From Anniella stebbinsi (Eukaryota; Chordata; Lepidosauria; Squamata; Anniellidae): a stretch of 64,000 nucleotides of DNA. Shown in pieces: positions 36,331-47,943 of this stretch. The notes under the pieces are model-generated. The model saw only the letters and a program-made list of their open reading frames with translations. It was not told where the DNA came from and searched no databases. Numbering within the stretch: the stretch's first letter is position 1; the number at the start of each line of letters is the position of its first letter. The translations under genes and the position numbers were made by a program. The stretch lies in the NCBI GenBank assembly GCA_029215795.1, contig JARDYH010000005.1:164697814-164761813 (forward strand), written 5' to 3'.

Positions 36331-36778
36331 TTTTAAAATCAATTTTCAAAGCTGTAACCACCATCTATGTTCTGTGGCCACACCCAATGCCACATCATGG
36401 GGGGAGAGGGCTAAAGCCCCCCCCTGTTACCTACTATTGTTTAAGAGACTGTGTCCCCCCTCCTCCAAGGATTCGTTCCAGGTTTGAGGAGCCTCTGAGC
36501 ACAATTTCCTCCCGTGCCAAAGGGACTTGGGTCAGCCACCCTTTAAATTTCAGCAGCACCCCAGAACAACACTAGATCAGGGGAATTTTGGGAAATTAAA
36601 ATAATGGCTAGTCGATTTAGTTGTCTGGTACTGCTTGGGAGTGTTGAGCAGAAAAAGAAAGAAGAAGCCTTCAGGACAGGCATCAACCGTAGAGCCTGAG
36701 GCCCTGGTGTCTGCCTAAAGATTCCAGGTATTGACACTATGGCTCTGTGGGGCCATACTGTGGCTGAAATTAAAAGAA

Positions 36779-37113
36779 AATGCCCCCAAAAAGGAAAGCC
36801 CCAATAGAGACATCAAAAAAGCCAGAGGCAAAGAGGTGGAACTAAGGATATAGTTTATTATAAACCAAAATCTGACGTGTTCCAGACCCTAAGGGTCCTT
36901 CCTCAGGGTAATTCGATAAATGCAAAGTCTTACTTCTATTTCGTACCCACGGTATCCTATGCTTTCGAGACCATGGATACGGAATAGAAGTAAGACTTTG
37001 CATTTATCGAATTACCCTGAGGAAGGACCCTTAGGGTCTGGAACACGTCAGATTTTGGTTTATAATAAACTATATCCTTAGTTCCACCCCCTCGCTTCTG
37101 GCTTTTTTGATGT
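36779..37113. mobile_element. Long inverted-repeat insertion with 15-bp target duplication
   Basis: Two arms of about 135 bp (36809-36944 and 36979-37114) are nearly exact complements around a loop of about 35 bp. Shared landmarks are CAAAATCTGACGTGTTCCAG and TAAGACTTTGCATTTATCG. The insert is bounded by the direct repeat CTGAAATTAAAAGAA (36764-36778 and 37114-37128). No protein homology. Confidence 0.75.
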
Positions 37114-37782
37114 CTGAAATTAAAAGAAGTCAGGGTGTAGATTTCATAAACTTACTGCACACAGACACAGATATTTCCACTCATAATCTGAGCTCTGACC
37201 ATGCCTAAAGACCATCGGCAGCAGGTCAAAACTGACATCATTTTAAATCCATATCCGTTTTCATTTTACTCAAGAGTACATCTTTAGTCAAATTTTTTTT
37301 TAAGATATAGCTGCTACACATAGATTTAAAGTAATGTCTGTTTTGGCCCTGAGACTGAGACCTAATTATCACTAAGGTGGTCATTCGGTGTCTAGCCTGT
37401 ATCACTTCAGACTACAGGTGGGAGAATCACTTGATGGAATGTTCTTTCATACTGAACTAGGAGAAGGGTTCTAGCCTAGCTTTTTCTTGATGTGCTTGTT
37501 TTATATGTCAGATTTTTAAAAAAGTATGGAGGAGCATACCATCACATGGTGCCCCTCCTTCAGTCTAAAGTGGTATATCCCAGGTACCAGATCTAAATTA
37601 GGCCAGAAAAACAACCACTTATTCAAACTCCTGGTGAATTTCCTAGTTGGGCAGGGATGCACCTCCCATGTCAAAATCCAGGACTTTTTCCAGCTGGCCT
37701 AGCCACTCCCAATGGTTATTAGAGCCTAATTTCCTACTGTCATCCTGCACTTTGCATCAGGTCTACAAATTAGGGTTATCAA

Positions 37783-39066
37783 TAGGGGTGTGCACCGGAT
37801 CGGGTCCGATCCACGATCCGGACGCAATCCGGGGGAAATCGGATACAATTATCCGATTTCCGATCCCCACATCTGGATCGTCTGATCTGATCCAAACTGG
37901 TCCAGAAGAACCCGATCCGGTTTGGATAAGATCGGAGGATCAGACCTCCTCCCGCCCCTTGTGCTCCTTACCTGCTGGGGCTATCTGCTGCCATCTGCGG
38001 CAGCAGATGGCTCCGGCAGGTAAGGAGCGGGAGGGGCAGGAGAGGCCTTATAATAATAATAATAATAATGATTTATTTCTTACCCGCCTCTCCGTCCAGA
38101 TCGAGGCGGGGAACAACAACATGATAAAATACATAAAACAAATTAAAACATGACAAATATTATTAAAACTGCATTAAAACATCCTAAAACATCCTACAAA
38201 TATTCTAAAAATTACACTGGATATGCCTGCCGGAAGAGAACAGTCTTTATAGCTTTCTTAAATTCTAAAAGACTGTTAAGTTGACGAGTCTCCTCCGGCA
38301 CCCGTGGGCAGCAGCGGAGGGTAGTGGATGGCCCCAGCAGGTAAGGAGCGTGAAGGGGGGAGTTGGGAGGGCCCCCCCACTTACCTGCCGGGGCGGCCGC
38401 TTCCCTCCGGTGCTCTTTTCTACTGAGAAACAGGCTTCACGGCCTGCCTCTCAGTAGCGCGCCAGGTGGTCATCACCTGGCGTGCTACTGAGAGGCAGAC
38501 CGCAAAGCCTGTTTCTCAGTAGATCAAAGCACTGGAGGGAAGCGGCCGCCCCGGCAGGTAAGGAGCACGAGGTGGGGAGGCAGGAGGGCCCCCCACTTAC
38601 CTGCTGGGGTGACCGCTTCCCTCCGGTGCTTGGATCTACAGAGAAACAGGCTTCGCGGCCTGCCTCTCAGTAGCCAGCCATCACCTGGCACGCTACTGAG
38701 AGGCAGGCCGCGAAGCCTGTTTCTCAGTAGATCCGAGCACGGAAGGGAAACAGCCGCCTCGGCAGGTAAGGAGCACGAGTGGGGGGGAGGGACAGGGAGG
38801 GGGGAGTTAGGCCCCCACTCACCTACCCACCAACATGTTTTCCCCATAGACTTGCATTGGGGGAAAGCTTTCTTTCCCCCAATGCAAGCCTATGGCAAAA
38901 CACCAAAAATGGCGGCCGATCTGAAAATCGGAAGTCCGATTTTCGGATCGGGATCAGATACGATCTGATCCGAGGGACCTCTGATTTTGTCCGAATCAAT
39001 CCAGGACAACATCGGAGATCCCGATCCAGGTTCCAATCCGATCTGGGGGGTCCCTGCAAATCCCTA
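37783..39066. mobile_element. GC-rich foldback MITE (family F1) with perfect 8-bp TSD
   Basis: Ends TAGGGGTGTGCACC and TGCAAATCCCTA; flanks GTTATCAA at 37775-37782 and 39067-39074. Two long nested hairpins are centred near 38470 and 38685 with arms GGCTTCGCGGCCTGCCTCTC. Repeated CAGGTAAGGAG (38017, 38338, 38554, 38762) and complements (37967, 38381, 38597). A LINE tail is inserted at 38049-38300. Confidence 0.85.
38049..38300 (-). mobile_element. LINE 3' end inserted in F1 element
   Basis: (AAT)n, TTTCTTACCCGCCTCTCCGT, GATCGAGGCGGGGAACAAC, then the reverse of the LINE C-terminal remnant seen at 30950-31015. Confidence 0.65.
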
Positions 39067-39392
39067 GTTATCAAGCCTCCTGATTCTGAGACCTGACATG
39101 CAGGGGTGGAGCCTAGGAGGGAGGGGTGGAACCTGATGGGGCAGGGGAGGAGCCTAATACTTTCTATCCTTTTTCCATTCTTCCAATCCCTTGATTAGTG
39201 AAAGAAAGATTCAACTTCTGCAAAGAAATAATACAAACCAAGCCAAAGCAGCCATGATCCAAATGGGTATGTCATGCGCATACATAACAATTTTGCAGAA
39301 CCTCCTTTTCAAAAGCTGCCTGCAGCTTCATAATTCATTGGTTAGAGTACCAAGGGCCGTTGGGAGAGCTGTGTCCCCTTGCCAGCCAGGAA

Positions 39393-39711
39393 TAGGGTGA
39401 CCATATGGAAAGGAGGACAGGGCTTCTGTATCTTTAACAGTTGTATTGAAAAGGGAATTTCAGCAGGTGTCATTTGTATAAATGCAGCACCTGGTGAAAT
39501 TCCCTCTTCATCACAACAAGTAAGCTGCATGAGCACTGCCCTCTTTTTTATCTGGTCACAGGGACAGGGCTCCTGCACCTTTAACTGTTGTGATGAAGAG
39601 GGAATTTCACCAGGTGCTGCATATGTACAAATGACAACTGCTGAAATTCCCTTGTCAATACAACTGTTAAAGTTACAGGAGCCCTGTCCTCCTTTCCAAA
39701 TGGTGACCCTA
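39393..39711. mobile_element. Foldback MITE (family F2a) with near-perfect 8-bp TSD
   Basis: TAGGGTGACCATATGGAAAG to AATGGTGACCCTA. Flanks GCCAGGAA (39385-39392) and GCCTGGAA (39712-39719) differ at one base. Both arms are complete. Confidence 0.8.
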
Positions 39712-40059
39712 GCCTGGAAGAACTATGGCATGCAGAAGAACAATTTGGCTCCGTACATCAGCCAAAGAGGGAGCAGCGTAGGAAGCTTGGTTCACCCTTC
39801 CCTGACAGAATGCACACTCGTAAGAACTTTGTATCTAGTCCCTGTCTTTGCTTTTTCCTCCTCCCTCACAGTCCCCTTTTCTTTTATGTCATGTCTTCTG
39901 ATTATAAATCTGAGGACAAGGGCTGTGTTATTTGAAAACCACAGTGGGGAATCCTGTTTGGTTAAAATGCTTCAAATGAAAAAACAAACAAACAAAAAAC
40001 AATGGGAGTCACTAAGACCCAAAAGCTTGGGTGATTTACGCTGAAATGAACCCAGCGTT

Positions 40060-40270
40060 GGTACTGGCCTGGCTTCCTAAAAGAGGGCATTCCATAACGG
40101 GGGTGCCACAGCCGAGAAGGACCTGGCTTGCTTCTCCATGTAATATACTGCTCGCAATGGTGGTGCACAGAGAAGAGGCCCCTCAGCAGATTTGAATACC
40201 TGGGGAGGAGTTGGCACCAGGTGAGCCTGCTGGCCAAGAGCATTCCATAAATGGGGGCAACATCACTGTT
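40060..40270 (-). mobile_element. LINE 3' fragment just upstream of TNF copy 1
   Basis: Reversed LINE C-terminal/3' region: GGCATTCCATAACGGGGGTG, CACAGCCGAGAAGGACCTGG, TTGGCACCAGGTGAGCCTGC. It lies outside the duplicated block. Confidence 0.45.
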
Positions 40271-40487
40271 AGTCCTGCAGCAGAACCAATGCTGGTGTTC
40301 CTGTATGTTTCCCCCTTCATTGCGTGCCTAATAGCAGGTGGGTAGTTAAGCTTTGGAAAAGTCACAGGGCTCCTTTGCAAGTCCCCTGTGGCACCTGTGC
40401 CCCCCCCCGCTCTGCCACTTTCTCAGTCACAAAACGAAGAGGGCATTTCTTTATCACAACGGTTCACAACCTGCCCTTCCAGTCTCA

Positions 40488-40497
40488 GGGGACTCCA
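40488..40497 (+). promoter_or_regulatory. Candidate distal kB-like site, TNF copy 1
   Basis: GGGGACTCCA matches the kB consensus at nine of ten positions, about 280 bp upstream of the TATA box. The same sequence occurs in copy 2 at 52545-52554. It is a weak, sequence-only prediction. Confidence 0.3.
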
Positions 40498-40659
40498 GGC
40501 AGGGGAGGGGCAGCCCTTCACCTGAAATCGCACCCAGCAAACTGCAGTTCAAAGAGGCAGGTAGGCCTTTTGGGGTGGCTGGGTGGATGGAAAGGCCCGT
40601 CAGCAGGCTTGCCTAGTTTCCTCTCACAGTTTCCTTGACAATCGGGAGACTTGAGCCGT

Positions 40660-40667
40660 GGGCGGGG
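40660..40667 (+). promoter_or_regulatory. GC box (Sp1-type), TNF copy 1
   Basis: GGGCGGGG about 105 bp upstream of the TATA box, in the proximal promoter. The equivalent in copy 2 is 52717-52724. Confidence 0.4.
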
Positions 40668-40751
40668 GAAGAAGAGTTGCCTCAGAACTCCACCCATCCC
40701 AGCCAAAAAAAAAAAGGTCTCTGCCCGCCCCCATCTGCCTTGTTCCTCAAT

Positions 40752-40761
40752 GAAACTTCCC
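40752..40761 (-). promoter_or_regulatory. Candidate NF-kB/Rel site, TNF copy 1
   Basis: GAAACTTCCC reads GGGAAGTTTC on the minus strand, a near match to the kB consensus GGGRNYYYCC. It sits just upstream of the TATA box. TNF promoters are known NF-kB targets. Binding here is inferred from the match only. Confidence 0.4.
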
Positions 40762-40770
40762 AGAGCACGG

Positions 40771-40777
40771 TATATAA
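40771..40777 (+). promoter_or_regulatory. TNF: TATA box of TNF copy 1
   Basis: TATATAA lies about 375 bp upstream of the start codon in a block shared with copy 2. No ATG was seen between the expected transcription start (about 40800) and the TNF start at 41150, so no upstream ORF is expected. Confidence 0.7.
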
Positions 40778-41149
40778 CGACGTGCCGGCGAATCCTCCTG
40801 CACTGATAAGGGCTGCAGTCGCTGTGAAAAGAAAGAGGCCCGGAGGACAGAAGGGTTAACACACAAGGGCAGAGAGGAAAAGCGACACCCATTCATTAAG
40901 AGCACTCAGAGGAAGCCATCGCTCCAAAGGAGGCAGCCAGAGAAACCTTTGATCCGAAGAGTGACTGAACTTCGGTGAAATTCACTTCCCAGACTAGGCG
41001 TGAATTCGGACAGCCGCATCTGCGAATCCCTCCTGGCGGAAGCCGCAGCCTGCCGCGTTCCGCTGCCTGTTTCGAAGTCTGCAGTGGAGCCTCCCAAAGC
41101 CTCCCAGGAGAAAGCCGGGCCTTCCTTGTCCAAAACGCCCCGTTTAGCA

Positions 41150-43422
41150 ATGAGCTCCGAGCATTTGGTGTACGACGTGGAGAAAAGCAACAGCGTGGTG
41201 GTGCTGCGCGAATCGCCACGCAAAGGGGGCCCCTGGAAATGTCTTGCCATCTTTTCCTTCATGCTCCTCATCGGGGCCACCCTTGTTTTTGCCCTCTTGC
41301 AATTCGGAGCTTTGAGACTGTCAGAAAACCAGGTAAGCAACACGGGTCAGGTGGGGAGGGGTGACACTTCCTTAGGGGGGGGTGAGGGATTGGGGGGACG
41401 TTGGGGCAGGCACATTTCTCTCAGGCGGGCTTGGGGGGGGAATGCTACATGGAGCATCCCATGATAGAAATGTTTAAAAGAAACAAACCATCAAATACAG
41501 AGCTCCAACTGGCTATTCGTCCTCGACATCATCATTGAAAGAAACCAAAGTTAAATGACATGTAGTGATAATAATATGTTAGTTTAATTTGAATCCCTCC
41601 TGGCATGCCAGGAGTCGTTGGACATTTTTCTGACTAAATATGCACAGGATTGCACCCTTTTAGAAGAAACAAGGTGCATAAAAATTCTAAATCCAGCAAG
41701 TTTATAGTTAACATTAATCCTATACAAACTCATCGGGGGAAAAGGTCCCATAGAACTCAATGGGCCTTACTTCAGAGCAGACATGTACAGGGTGAGGCCT
41801 GTGTGACTGATGATGGACCAAACTCATGATTGACCAGGCATGACCTGTGAGCTGCCGGGTCTTTGGCCAATGGCCCACCTTGATTTTGCCGTCTTTGGCA
41901 AACAGAAAAAGAGAATGTTGATCGAGGCGAATCTGGGACCTCTCACACGTGGCCTGTAGATTCTACCTCATCACCAGATGGCCAAGGGAGCTTCAGGAGA
42001 CTCAGTGCAATTGAATCCTTGTCAGGGAAGCTTTTTCAGACCAACATGGCCAAAAGGTTTATTCTGTTCTGGGTTTTTCAACTTGGGCTTCAGCAGAGCT
42101 AGTGGCTAAGGCGTGGAGAAGGGCAGGACAAGTAGCATGTGTCAGGGTGCACTCAGCCTGCTTCTGTTTTTCTGTGTGTTTACAAGCCTTCCCTTTTTCA
42201 ATCTTACACCCCAAACGTAGGGTGACCATATGGAAAGAAGGACCGTGTTCCTGTATCTTTAATAGTGGTACTGAAAATGGAATTTCAGCAGGTACCATTT
42301 GTATGCATGCAGCACCCGGTGAAATTCCCTCTTCATCACAGCAGTTAAGGCTGCAGGAGCCCTGCCCTCTTGACCAGATACAAAAGAGGGCAGGGCTCCT
42401 GCAGCTTTAACTGTTGTGAGGAAGAGGGAATTTCACCAGGTGCTGCATGCATACAAATGACACCTGCTGAAATTCCCTTTTGTATACAAACGTACCTCTT
42501 CCCAATGGGACATTTGTAACTCCAGCTCAGCACAATCATATGTTCTGTCCTACTACCACTACTACTACTAATATTGCCGCAACATGCATCTTGATCTCAT
42601 GTCCCCCGTTTTGTTTTCAGGACTCCAAAGAAAACGGAAACTCGTTTTCCGGTAAGTTTTTCTTAACAGTAATATTTTTAAGTGAAACCTTCCTAACCTG
42701 CAATGGTCCACCTCCTTGCTGAAATCTCATGGGCTTCTTCTCCCCACCTTCCTAATCCACTAGGGGAAATGGGCAGGATCCTGGCAAATGCTCAATGCAT
42801 ATAAGTCCCACTAAGTCCATTGGGAGAGATGTAAATGCCTGCTTAATTCTCGCATTGAAATTGGGGAGATTAGAAAATTATGACTCTGGGTGCAATCCTA
42901 TACGCATGTACCGGAAAGTGATCCCCATTGATTTTCTGTTTTGGACCAGAGGCGGTCTCCTTTATGCATCCTGAAGGCAGCCCCTTGATAAATGGATTCA
43001 AGCCACAGCTTTGGATGGCCTAGTGATGGGAGGAGGGTCCCGTCTGTCCTCACAGGCGTGTGCTAGATTATATTCCCCTGTTGGGCTACATTCTATCTCC
43101 CAACAAAGAGGCTGAGAAGGAGATGTTATCTGACAATCTGTCTTCTTTTTATCATTGCAGATGGGTTGCCACAGACGATGAAAGTGCAAGCCCTGGTGTC
43201 TAGGAAACCGGCTGCCCATGCCATTGGTGAGTGGCAATTTCTAAGTAGCTTGAAAGGGTCTCAGGAAGTGACTTCCAGACTTAAGCAGCCTTTGTAGCTT
43301 CTGACCAGATGAAAATAATAAAATTAAGGGACGCACAATAGTGATTGAAAGAAGGAGCATCAATTAAGTTAATTTTTGTAAACCGCCCAGAGAGCTTCGG
43401 CTATGGGGTGGTATATAAATGT

Positions 43423-43462
<40 letters not shown>

Positions 43463-44865
43463 TGGGGAGGTAACATTTTAAGGTGAGGGGCCATTCCTTC
43501 AATGCAAAATTGTAATCAGGTATTCTTGACAAGAGGGTGACAGAGGAAGCCGTGAGTCCAAAATCCTGAGATGAAGAAAGGGAGAGATTCATAGTGAAAA
43601 TACAGAGGGGTCTGAAAACAAATGATTTGGTCTTGAGCTACTATTACCACCAACCACATCTACACCGCTATTCAGCAGACAAAAGTTCTTTCAAATATTA
43701 TCTAAATTATATGATGATGATAGAAAATGATTGGTGAAAGCTAACCCAATGAGCTTCAGTGTCTACCACAGCCCAGTCTGTCATGCTGTCTGCTCCATTA
43801 TTGTGGCAAGACTAGGCCTGGGGCTCTAGGAACATCTAGTAGTAGCGAAAGCTTTCAATTGTGGAAGCTCTTTAAGGTCCCTTTGAAGCTCCACAGCTTG
43901 GCCTCCTTCCCATATGGCTAGAGCCAGAGTTTGGTGAGGTCAGGTTTGCTCACAAACAATTCCAAGTTGTCCAACGGCCCTTCAAAGCAGGAACTGACCC
44001 AGTTTTCTTCACCCTGCCAAAACTCCAGGCCCAACTGGTTTCGCTCAAGGCCATAATACTGGACTCAGTAGACCAGGGATGTTGGACCTATTTAAGCCTG
44101 AGGTCCAAATTCCATTTGGGAGAAGCCTGCAGGGGCCACGTTGAGGGTGACGGCAAAAGGGGCGGGGACCAAATGCCAGCCTATTTTAGCATAAAGTTCT
44201 TACTTCTACTAACTAGGAGATACATTGGGGGAAGGGACGGGGCTTTGAGGAACCCCAGGGGGCCAGATTGAGACCCAGTTGGCCCACGGGCCTTAGGTTC
44301 TGCACACACACACACACACACACACACCCCTCATGTAGACCAAACCCTTAGCAGTGGAGCACAAAGCATGGCTCTTTGTGTGTGCTGACACGCCGCTCTC
44401 CTTGATTCTGACTGGCTTTCTTTCTTTCCTACCATGATAGCTAACTTAACTCGCCACAACCAATTGATCTGGACTACAAAAATAGCACCTTCCATGTTGG
44501 AGAACGGCATGCAGCTAAATGAGAATGACAACTCCCTCGTCGTGCCTTCCACAGGGCTCTATTTTATTTACTCTCAGCTCTTGTTCCACGGGAAAAGCTG
44601 CACAAAGCACCTGCTGCTCACCCACACTGTGTTGTGGAAGTCGGCGGAGTACAACAGAGATGTGGTCTTGTTGAAATCCATTAAGTCTGCCTGCGAGGGC
44701 GGACGTGACCCCCCAGGCCAGGAAAAGATGTGGTTTAAATCGATTTACCAGGGAGTTGTTTCCAAGCTGCATAAGGGAGACCGCCTCTGGTCCCAAACAG
44801 ATTCGCCTGAGCATCTGGACTTATCGCGACACAGTCAGATCTATTTTGGCGTTATTGCCATGTAG
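41150..44865 (+). CDS. TNF: TNF (tumour necrosis factor), tandem copy 1
   Basis: Type II membrane cytokine that trimerises, is shed by proteolysis and activates TNF receptors. Exons are 41150-41332, 42621-42651, 43161-43226 and 44441-44865 (705 nt, 234 residues; human TNF is 233). All introns are GT-AG and the four-exon plan matches TNF. Start MSSEHLVYDVE is the first ATG after the TATA box and has G at -3. A basic cytoplasmic tail precedes one membrane segment (about residues 31-53). A candidate shedding site is Q-A|L-V (about 81-84) by analogy with human TNF. The TNF homology domain has a sequon N95-L-T, the motif VVPSTGLYFIYSQLLF, the disulfide cysteines C147 and C178, and the C-terminus IYFGVIAM. 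The reading frame is intact. TATA box, AU-rich element and poly(A) signal are present. Confidence 0.95.
42218..42487. mobile_element. F2a MITE in intron 1 of TNF copy 1, right end deleted
   Basis: TAGGGTGACCATATGGAAAG at left, two arms, ending abruptly at TTTTGTATACAAACG. The same insertion in copy 2 (54484-54803) retains the right terminus, so it predates the duplication and was trimmed here. Confidence 0.75.
43375..43462 (+). mobile_element. L2-like tail plus (AAT)n, intron 3 of TNF copy 1 only
   Basis: GTAAACCGCCCAGAGAGCTT, GGGGTGGTATATAAATG and about 13 AAT units. Copy 2 has uninterrupted sequence (CACTTAAGTTCTATGGGGAG), so insertion followed the duplication or the segment was lost from copy 2. 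Confidence 0.75.
44307..44328 (+). repeat. (CA)n in intron 3 of TNF copy 1
   Basis: About 11 CA units; the equivalent tract in copy 2 is longer. Confidence 0.85.
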
Positions 44866-45122
44866 GCAAAGGTTCCCTCTTGAGTCATAATTGCAACTCA
44901 CTTATTCCTCCTACCTTGGGCCCAGTATTCCCCCCAAAATATAAACCATCAAACGTACAGGGACCAAGGATTCTGCATGGATGTCCACTCTCAAGACTGA
45001 AAAGACCCCACAGAAAGGAAGGGACAGAACTCTGAACTGGTGCACAGTCTAGGAGGTTATGGGTGGGTAGGGTCCCAGTATTACCTGTCTTTTTTAAAAT
45101 GATGGCTTATTCTTAATTGATC

Positions 45123-45161
45123 TTATTTATTTATTTATTTATATTTATTTATTTATTTATT
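45123..45161 (+). promoter_or_regulatory. AU-rich element in 3' UTR of TNF copy 1
   Basis: Two runs of overlapping ATTTA pentamers, eight in total, about 260 bp after the stop codon. Such class II elements make TNF mRNA unstable and translationally controlled (TTP/HuR target in mammals). More ATTTA-like sequence follows near 45850-45890. Confidence 0.75.
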
Positions 45162-45526
45162 CAATGGGAACATTGCTGGAACAGCTATGACTGCCTGCTT
45201 TTCTGGTCCGCTTAGGACACGCGGATACAAATATAGAATGCATCACGCATTCGGTGAATGAGCATCTGCCAATGAATGTAATAGGTTAATTTAGCTGTGG
45301 CACCCCATTGGGTGGCCACATGGAGATGAGCATATTTTGGTCTCCGTGTAATGTGCAAAGCTTCCATCAAAGAGAATTTGTGCTCCAGGTACTACCCCCA
45401 GATCATTGTATGTCTATATATGTATATACTATGTATATCTGCTCGGATTTGACTATGTCAATTTGATTACATGAACTGCTCCTTAAAGAAGGGGGCCCTG
45501 GAGTTTTCTTCTAAATTACTAAAGGC

Positions 45527-45650
45527 GCAATCTGATGCATGTTTTGACACAAAAAATCCTACAACTCCCAGCATTCCCCAGCCAGCAAGCTCGGAATGTT
45601 GGGGATTTTAAGACTTTTTCTGTCCAGACATGCATAGGGTTGTATCCTAA
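45527..45650. mobile_element. F4 palindromic MITE in TNF copy 1 3' UTR
   Basis: GCGCAATCTGATGCATGTTT and GACATGCATAGGGTTGTATC with centre CCCAGCATTCCCCAGCCAGC. Also present in copy 2 at 57704-57825, so older than the duplication. It would be transcribed as a hairpin inside the 3' UTR. Confidence 0.7.
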
Positions 45651-45976
45651 GAGAGGAAAAAAGTTCTCCCAATGGATGATGTTTATATCAGTGATGCAAT
45701 CTGACATCAGAAGTGTTTGAGATGTTCTCATTTAGAGTATTCCATTGGCACATACAGTATATTTTATGTTGAAATGCTGCACGGTGTTTGCCATGGAACA
45801 AATGATTTCAAAAGGGGGAGAAAACCTTGCGAATTAATTTTTTTATAACAAAATATTTATTAATTTTTATTTATTAATGTGAATATTTATTGTGCTGATT
45901 CTCTGCTAGGCACATAGTGGAGAAATTTGTTATAATTGTTATTATTCTTTGGTCCTGTACTTGAATGAGATCAAGC

Positions 45977-45982
45977 AATAAA
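45977..45982 (+). terminator. Poly(A) signal of TNF copy 1
   Basis: AATAAA about 1.1 kb after the stop codon, in sequence shared with copy 2 and followed by a T/GT-rich stretch. This gives a 3' UTR of roughly 1.1 kb. Confidence 0.6.
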
Positions 45983-46649
45983 ATTCTGCAATAAGTGGTT
46001 TTTTAAAAACAACAACACTGGACTGCTTCCTTGAAATTCTTCCATTCTATTTGTTTGAGCAATGAGCCATAAAAACAACAAAATACAACAAGTATTCTGA
46101 ACATGGTTATACTTAACATTAAAAGAACATCTCAAAGAAACACTGGAAATGAAACATTATAGAACACCAGAACAAAAACAGCAGTCATCCTGCCTGAAAC
46201 TCTGGACAGCTGCTGCCAGCCAGTGTTGACAATGCTGGCCTGGGTGGACCAAGGAAGTTTCCTATCCTATGTTCCTGAGTTCCTATATCCAGTTTACCAT
46301 CTACTGCAGGGATGAGCAATCCTGTGGACAAAAAACCACTCAGATATTTTTTTTAAATATGGTCAGCGGTATCTAACTTTATTAAATGAATGCATTTGGC
46401 AATTTGAGAAACTATCCTGGGCACTACCACAAAATGGTTGCCATGGGAGACATGGCGAAGGACAATTAACCTGCCCAAAAGACTAAATTCAAAGCTATGG
46501 GGGGGGGGGGGAGTGTCCCAGCACACTAAACAACTCCTTTGAAACCTGTTTTCATTACCTACCAATCCTATTTTATAGCAGTTCCAGCTGCTGGTAAGAA
46601 AATGTGTCCATTTAAACAAAAAGTGGGGTGGATAAGGCAATGCTATAGG

Positions 46650-46983
46650 CACCAAGAAAGGTCTCTGGAAGCGTTTTGCTGTTTGCAGGCGCCATGTTCC
46701 TTATCCCTGGTCTAGAGCAAGGATGTCAGAGTCGTGGTAGCTGCCAGAGCAAAAATGGCCACTTTTCTGCGATATGTTTAGCAAAGTATATTTATTCTGC
46801 CTGCTGGCTTAAGATGTCCAAAGTGGTATACAAACCAACACAGTTAAAAAAGTCAGGTTGGGTTCAGATTTAAGTCATATTTACAGTAAGCATACTGAAA
46901 TTGATGGGAAGTAAGACAGTCATGACTAGCTTAAGTCCCAATGAATCTATTGTAGGTATGACTGGAAAACTGGATCCATCCCA

Positions 46984-47028
<45 letters not shown>

Positions 47029-47395
47029 TGTCAGGGAGCCAGTGTGGTACAGTGGTTAGAGTGTTGGACTGGGAGTCGGGAGATCCGGGTTCTAGTCCCC
47101 ACTCAGCCATGGACATTCACTGGGTGACTTTGGGCCAGTCACAGACTCTCAGCCCAACCTACTTCACAGGGTTATTGTGAGGATAAAATAGAGAGGAGGA
47201 GGAGGAAGAGCAATTTTCTTGGAGGAAAAAAGGTGGGATATCAATGCAGTAAATAAATAAGTCACACTAGGCAGCCAGGCAAATACTCAGAAGTAAGTTT
47301 CACTGTATTCAGTAGGACACACTCACCTGGATGTAGAGTCCATTGAATTAAATGGGACTTACTACTGAGTAGATATGCATAGGATTGCATGATGA
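46650..47395. other. Insertion present only in duplication unit 1
   Basis: Unit 2 passes directly from sequence matching 46600-46625 to sequence matching 47400. The insert holds a (TA)n run (46984-47022), a SINE, and F8-type palindromes at 47285-47395 (AGTAAGTTTCACTGTATTCA). Confidence 0.7.
47036..47265 (+). mobile_element. Sauria-like tRNA-derived SINE, well preserved
   Basis: GCCAGTGTGGTACAGTGGTT head, GGGTTCTAGTCCCC as a degraded B box, conserved TTCACAGGGTTATTGTGAGG, and an AATAAATAAG tail. Best SINE copy in the window and the main pointer to a squamate host. Confidence 0.8.
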
Positions 47396-47755
47396 ATTTC
47401 ATTTTTATGAATTCCGAACTGAACCAACCTGGTCTTCCCCTCCCAGACTAATGTGCAGATTGGAGCTCAGTTACCTAAGAGGTTTTGCACTTCCTCAATA
47501 TTCCAGAGAAGATCTAGTCTCAAAAAAAAGTCAAACTACATACAACAATGCACAGTTTGAGAGAAATACATTGAAAATGTGTATTTAAAACTGACTTTTG
47601 GTTCTGACTTTTGGTTTTAAATAACAGATTACTGCAGAAATGGGATGAAATGGAATTTTGAGGTGAACTCAAAATGTGAGACACACTGGAAATAACCTGA
47701 TACATCCATCCCTAATTAAAAGGAACTTCCTTGAATTCGATTCAATTCAAAACTT

Positions 47756-47943
47756 AAGTTGCAGGGGCCCTGCCTTCTTTTGTATATGGTCACTCTAGTA
47801 TAGTGCCTCCAACTTTAACTGTTGTGATGAAGAGGGAATTTCACCAGGAACTAATTGCATACAAATGACACTGGCTGAAATTCCCTTTTCTCTACAACTG
47901 TTAAAGTTACATGAGCCCTGACCTGGATTTTATCTGGTCAGCC
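47756..47943. mobile_element. Half copy of MITE family F2b
   Basis: AGTTGCAGGGGCCCTGCCTT to TTATCTGGTCAGCCTA. The left arm is missing and the segment is flanked by a direct repeat of about 105 bp. Confidence 0.7.

Noticed and set aside
41000..41149. Possible 50-residue N-terminal extension of TNF
   Set aside because: The open frame continues upstream but begins with GTG, not ATG. The ATG at 41150 matches the TNF start and has a good context, so the extension is 5' UTR.
40906..41343. 145-codon open frame on the minus strand across TNF exon 1, repeated at 52963-53400
   Set aside because: Shadow of the TNF exon 1 block. It is the same in both copies only because the DNA is the same.
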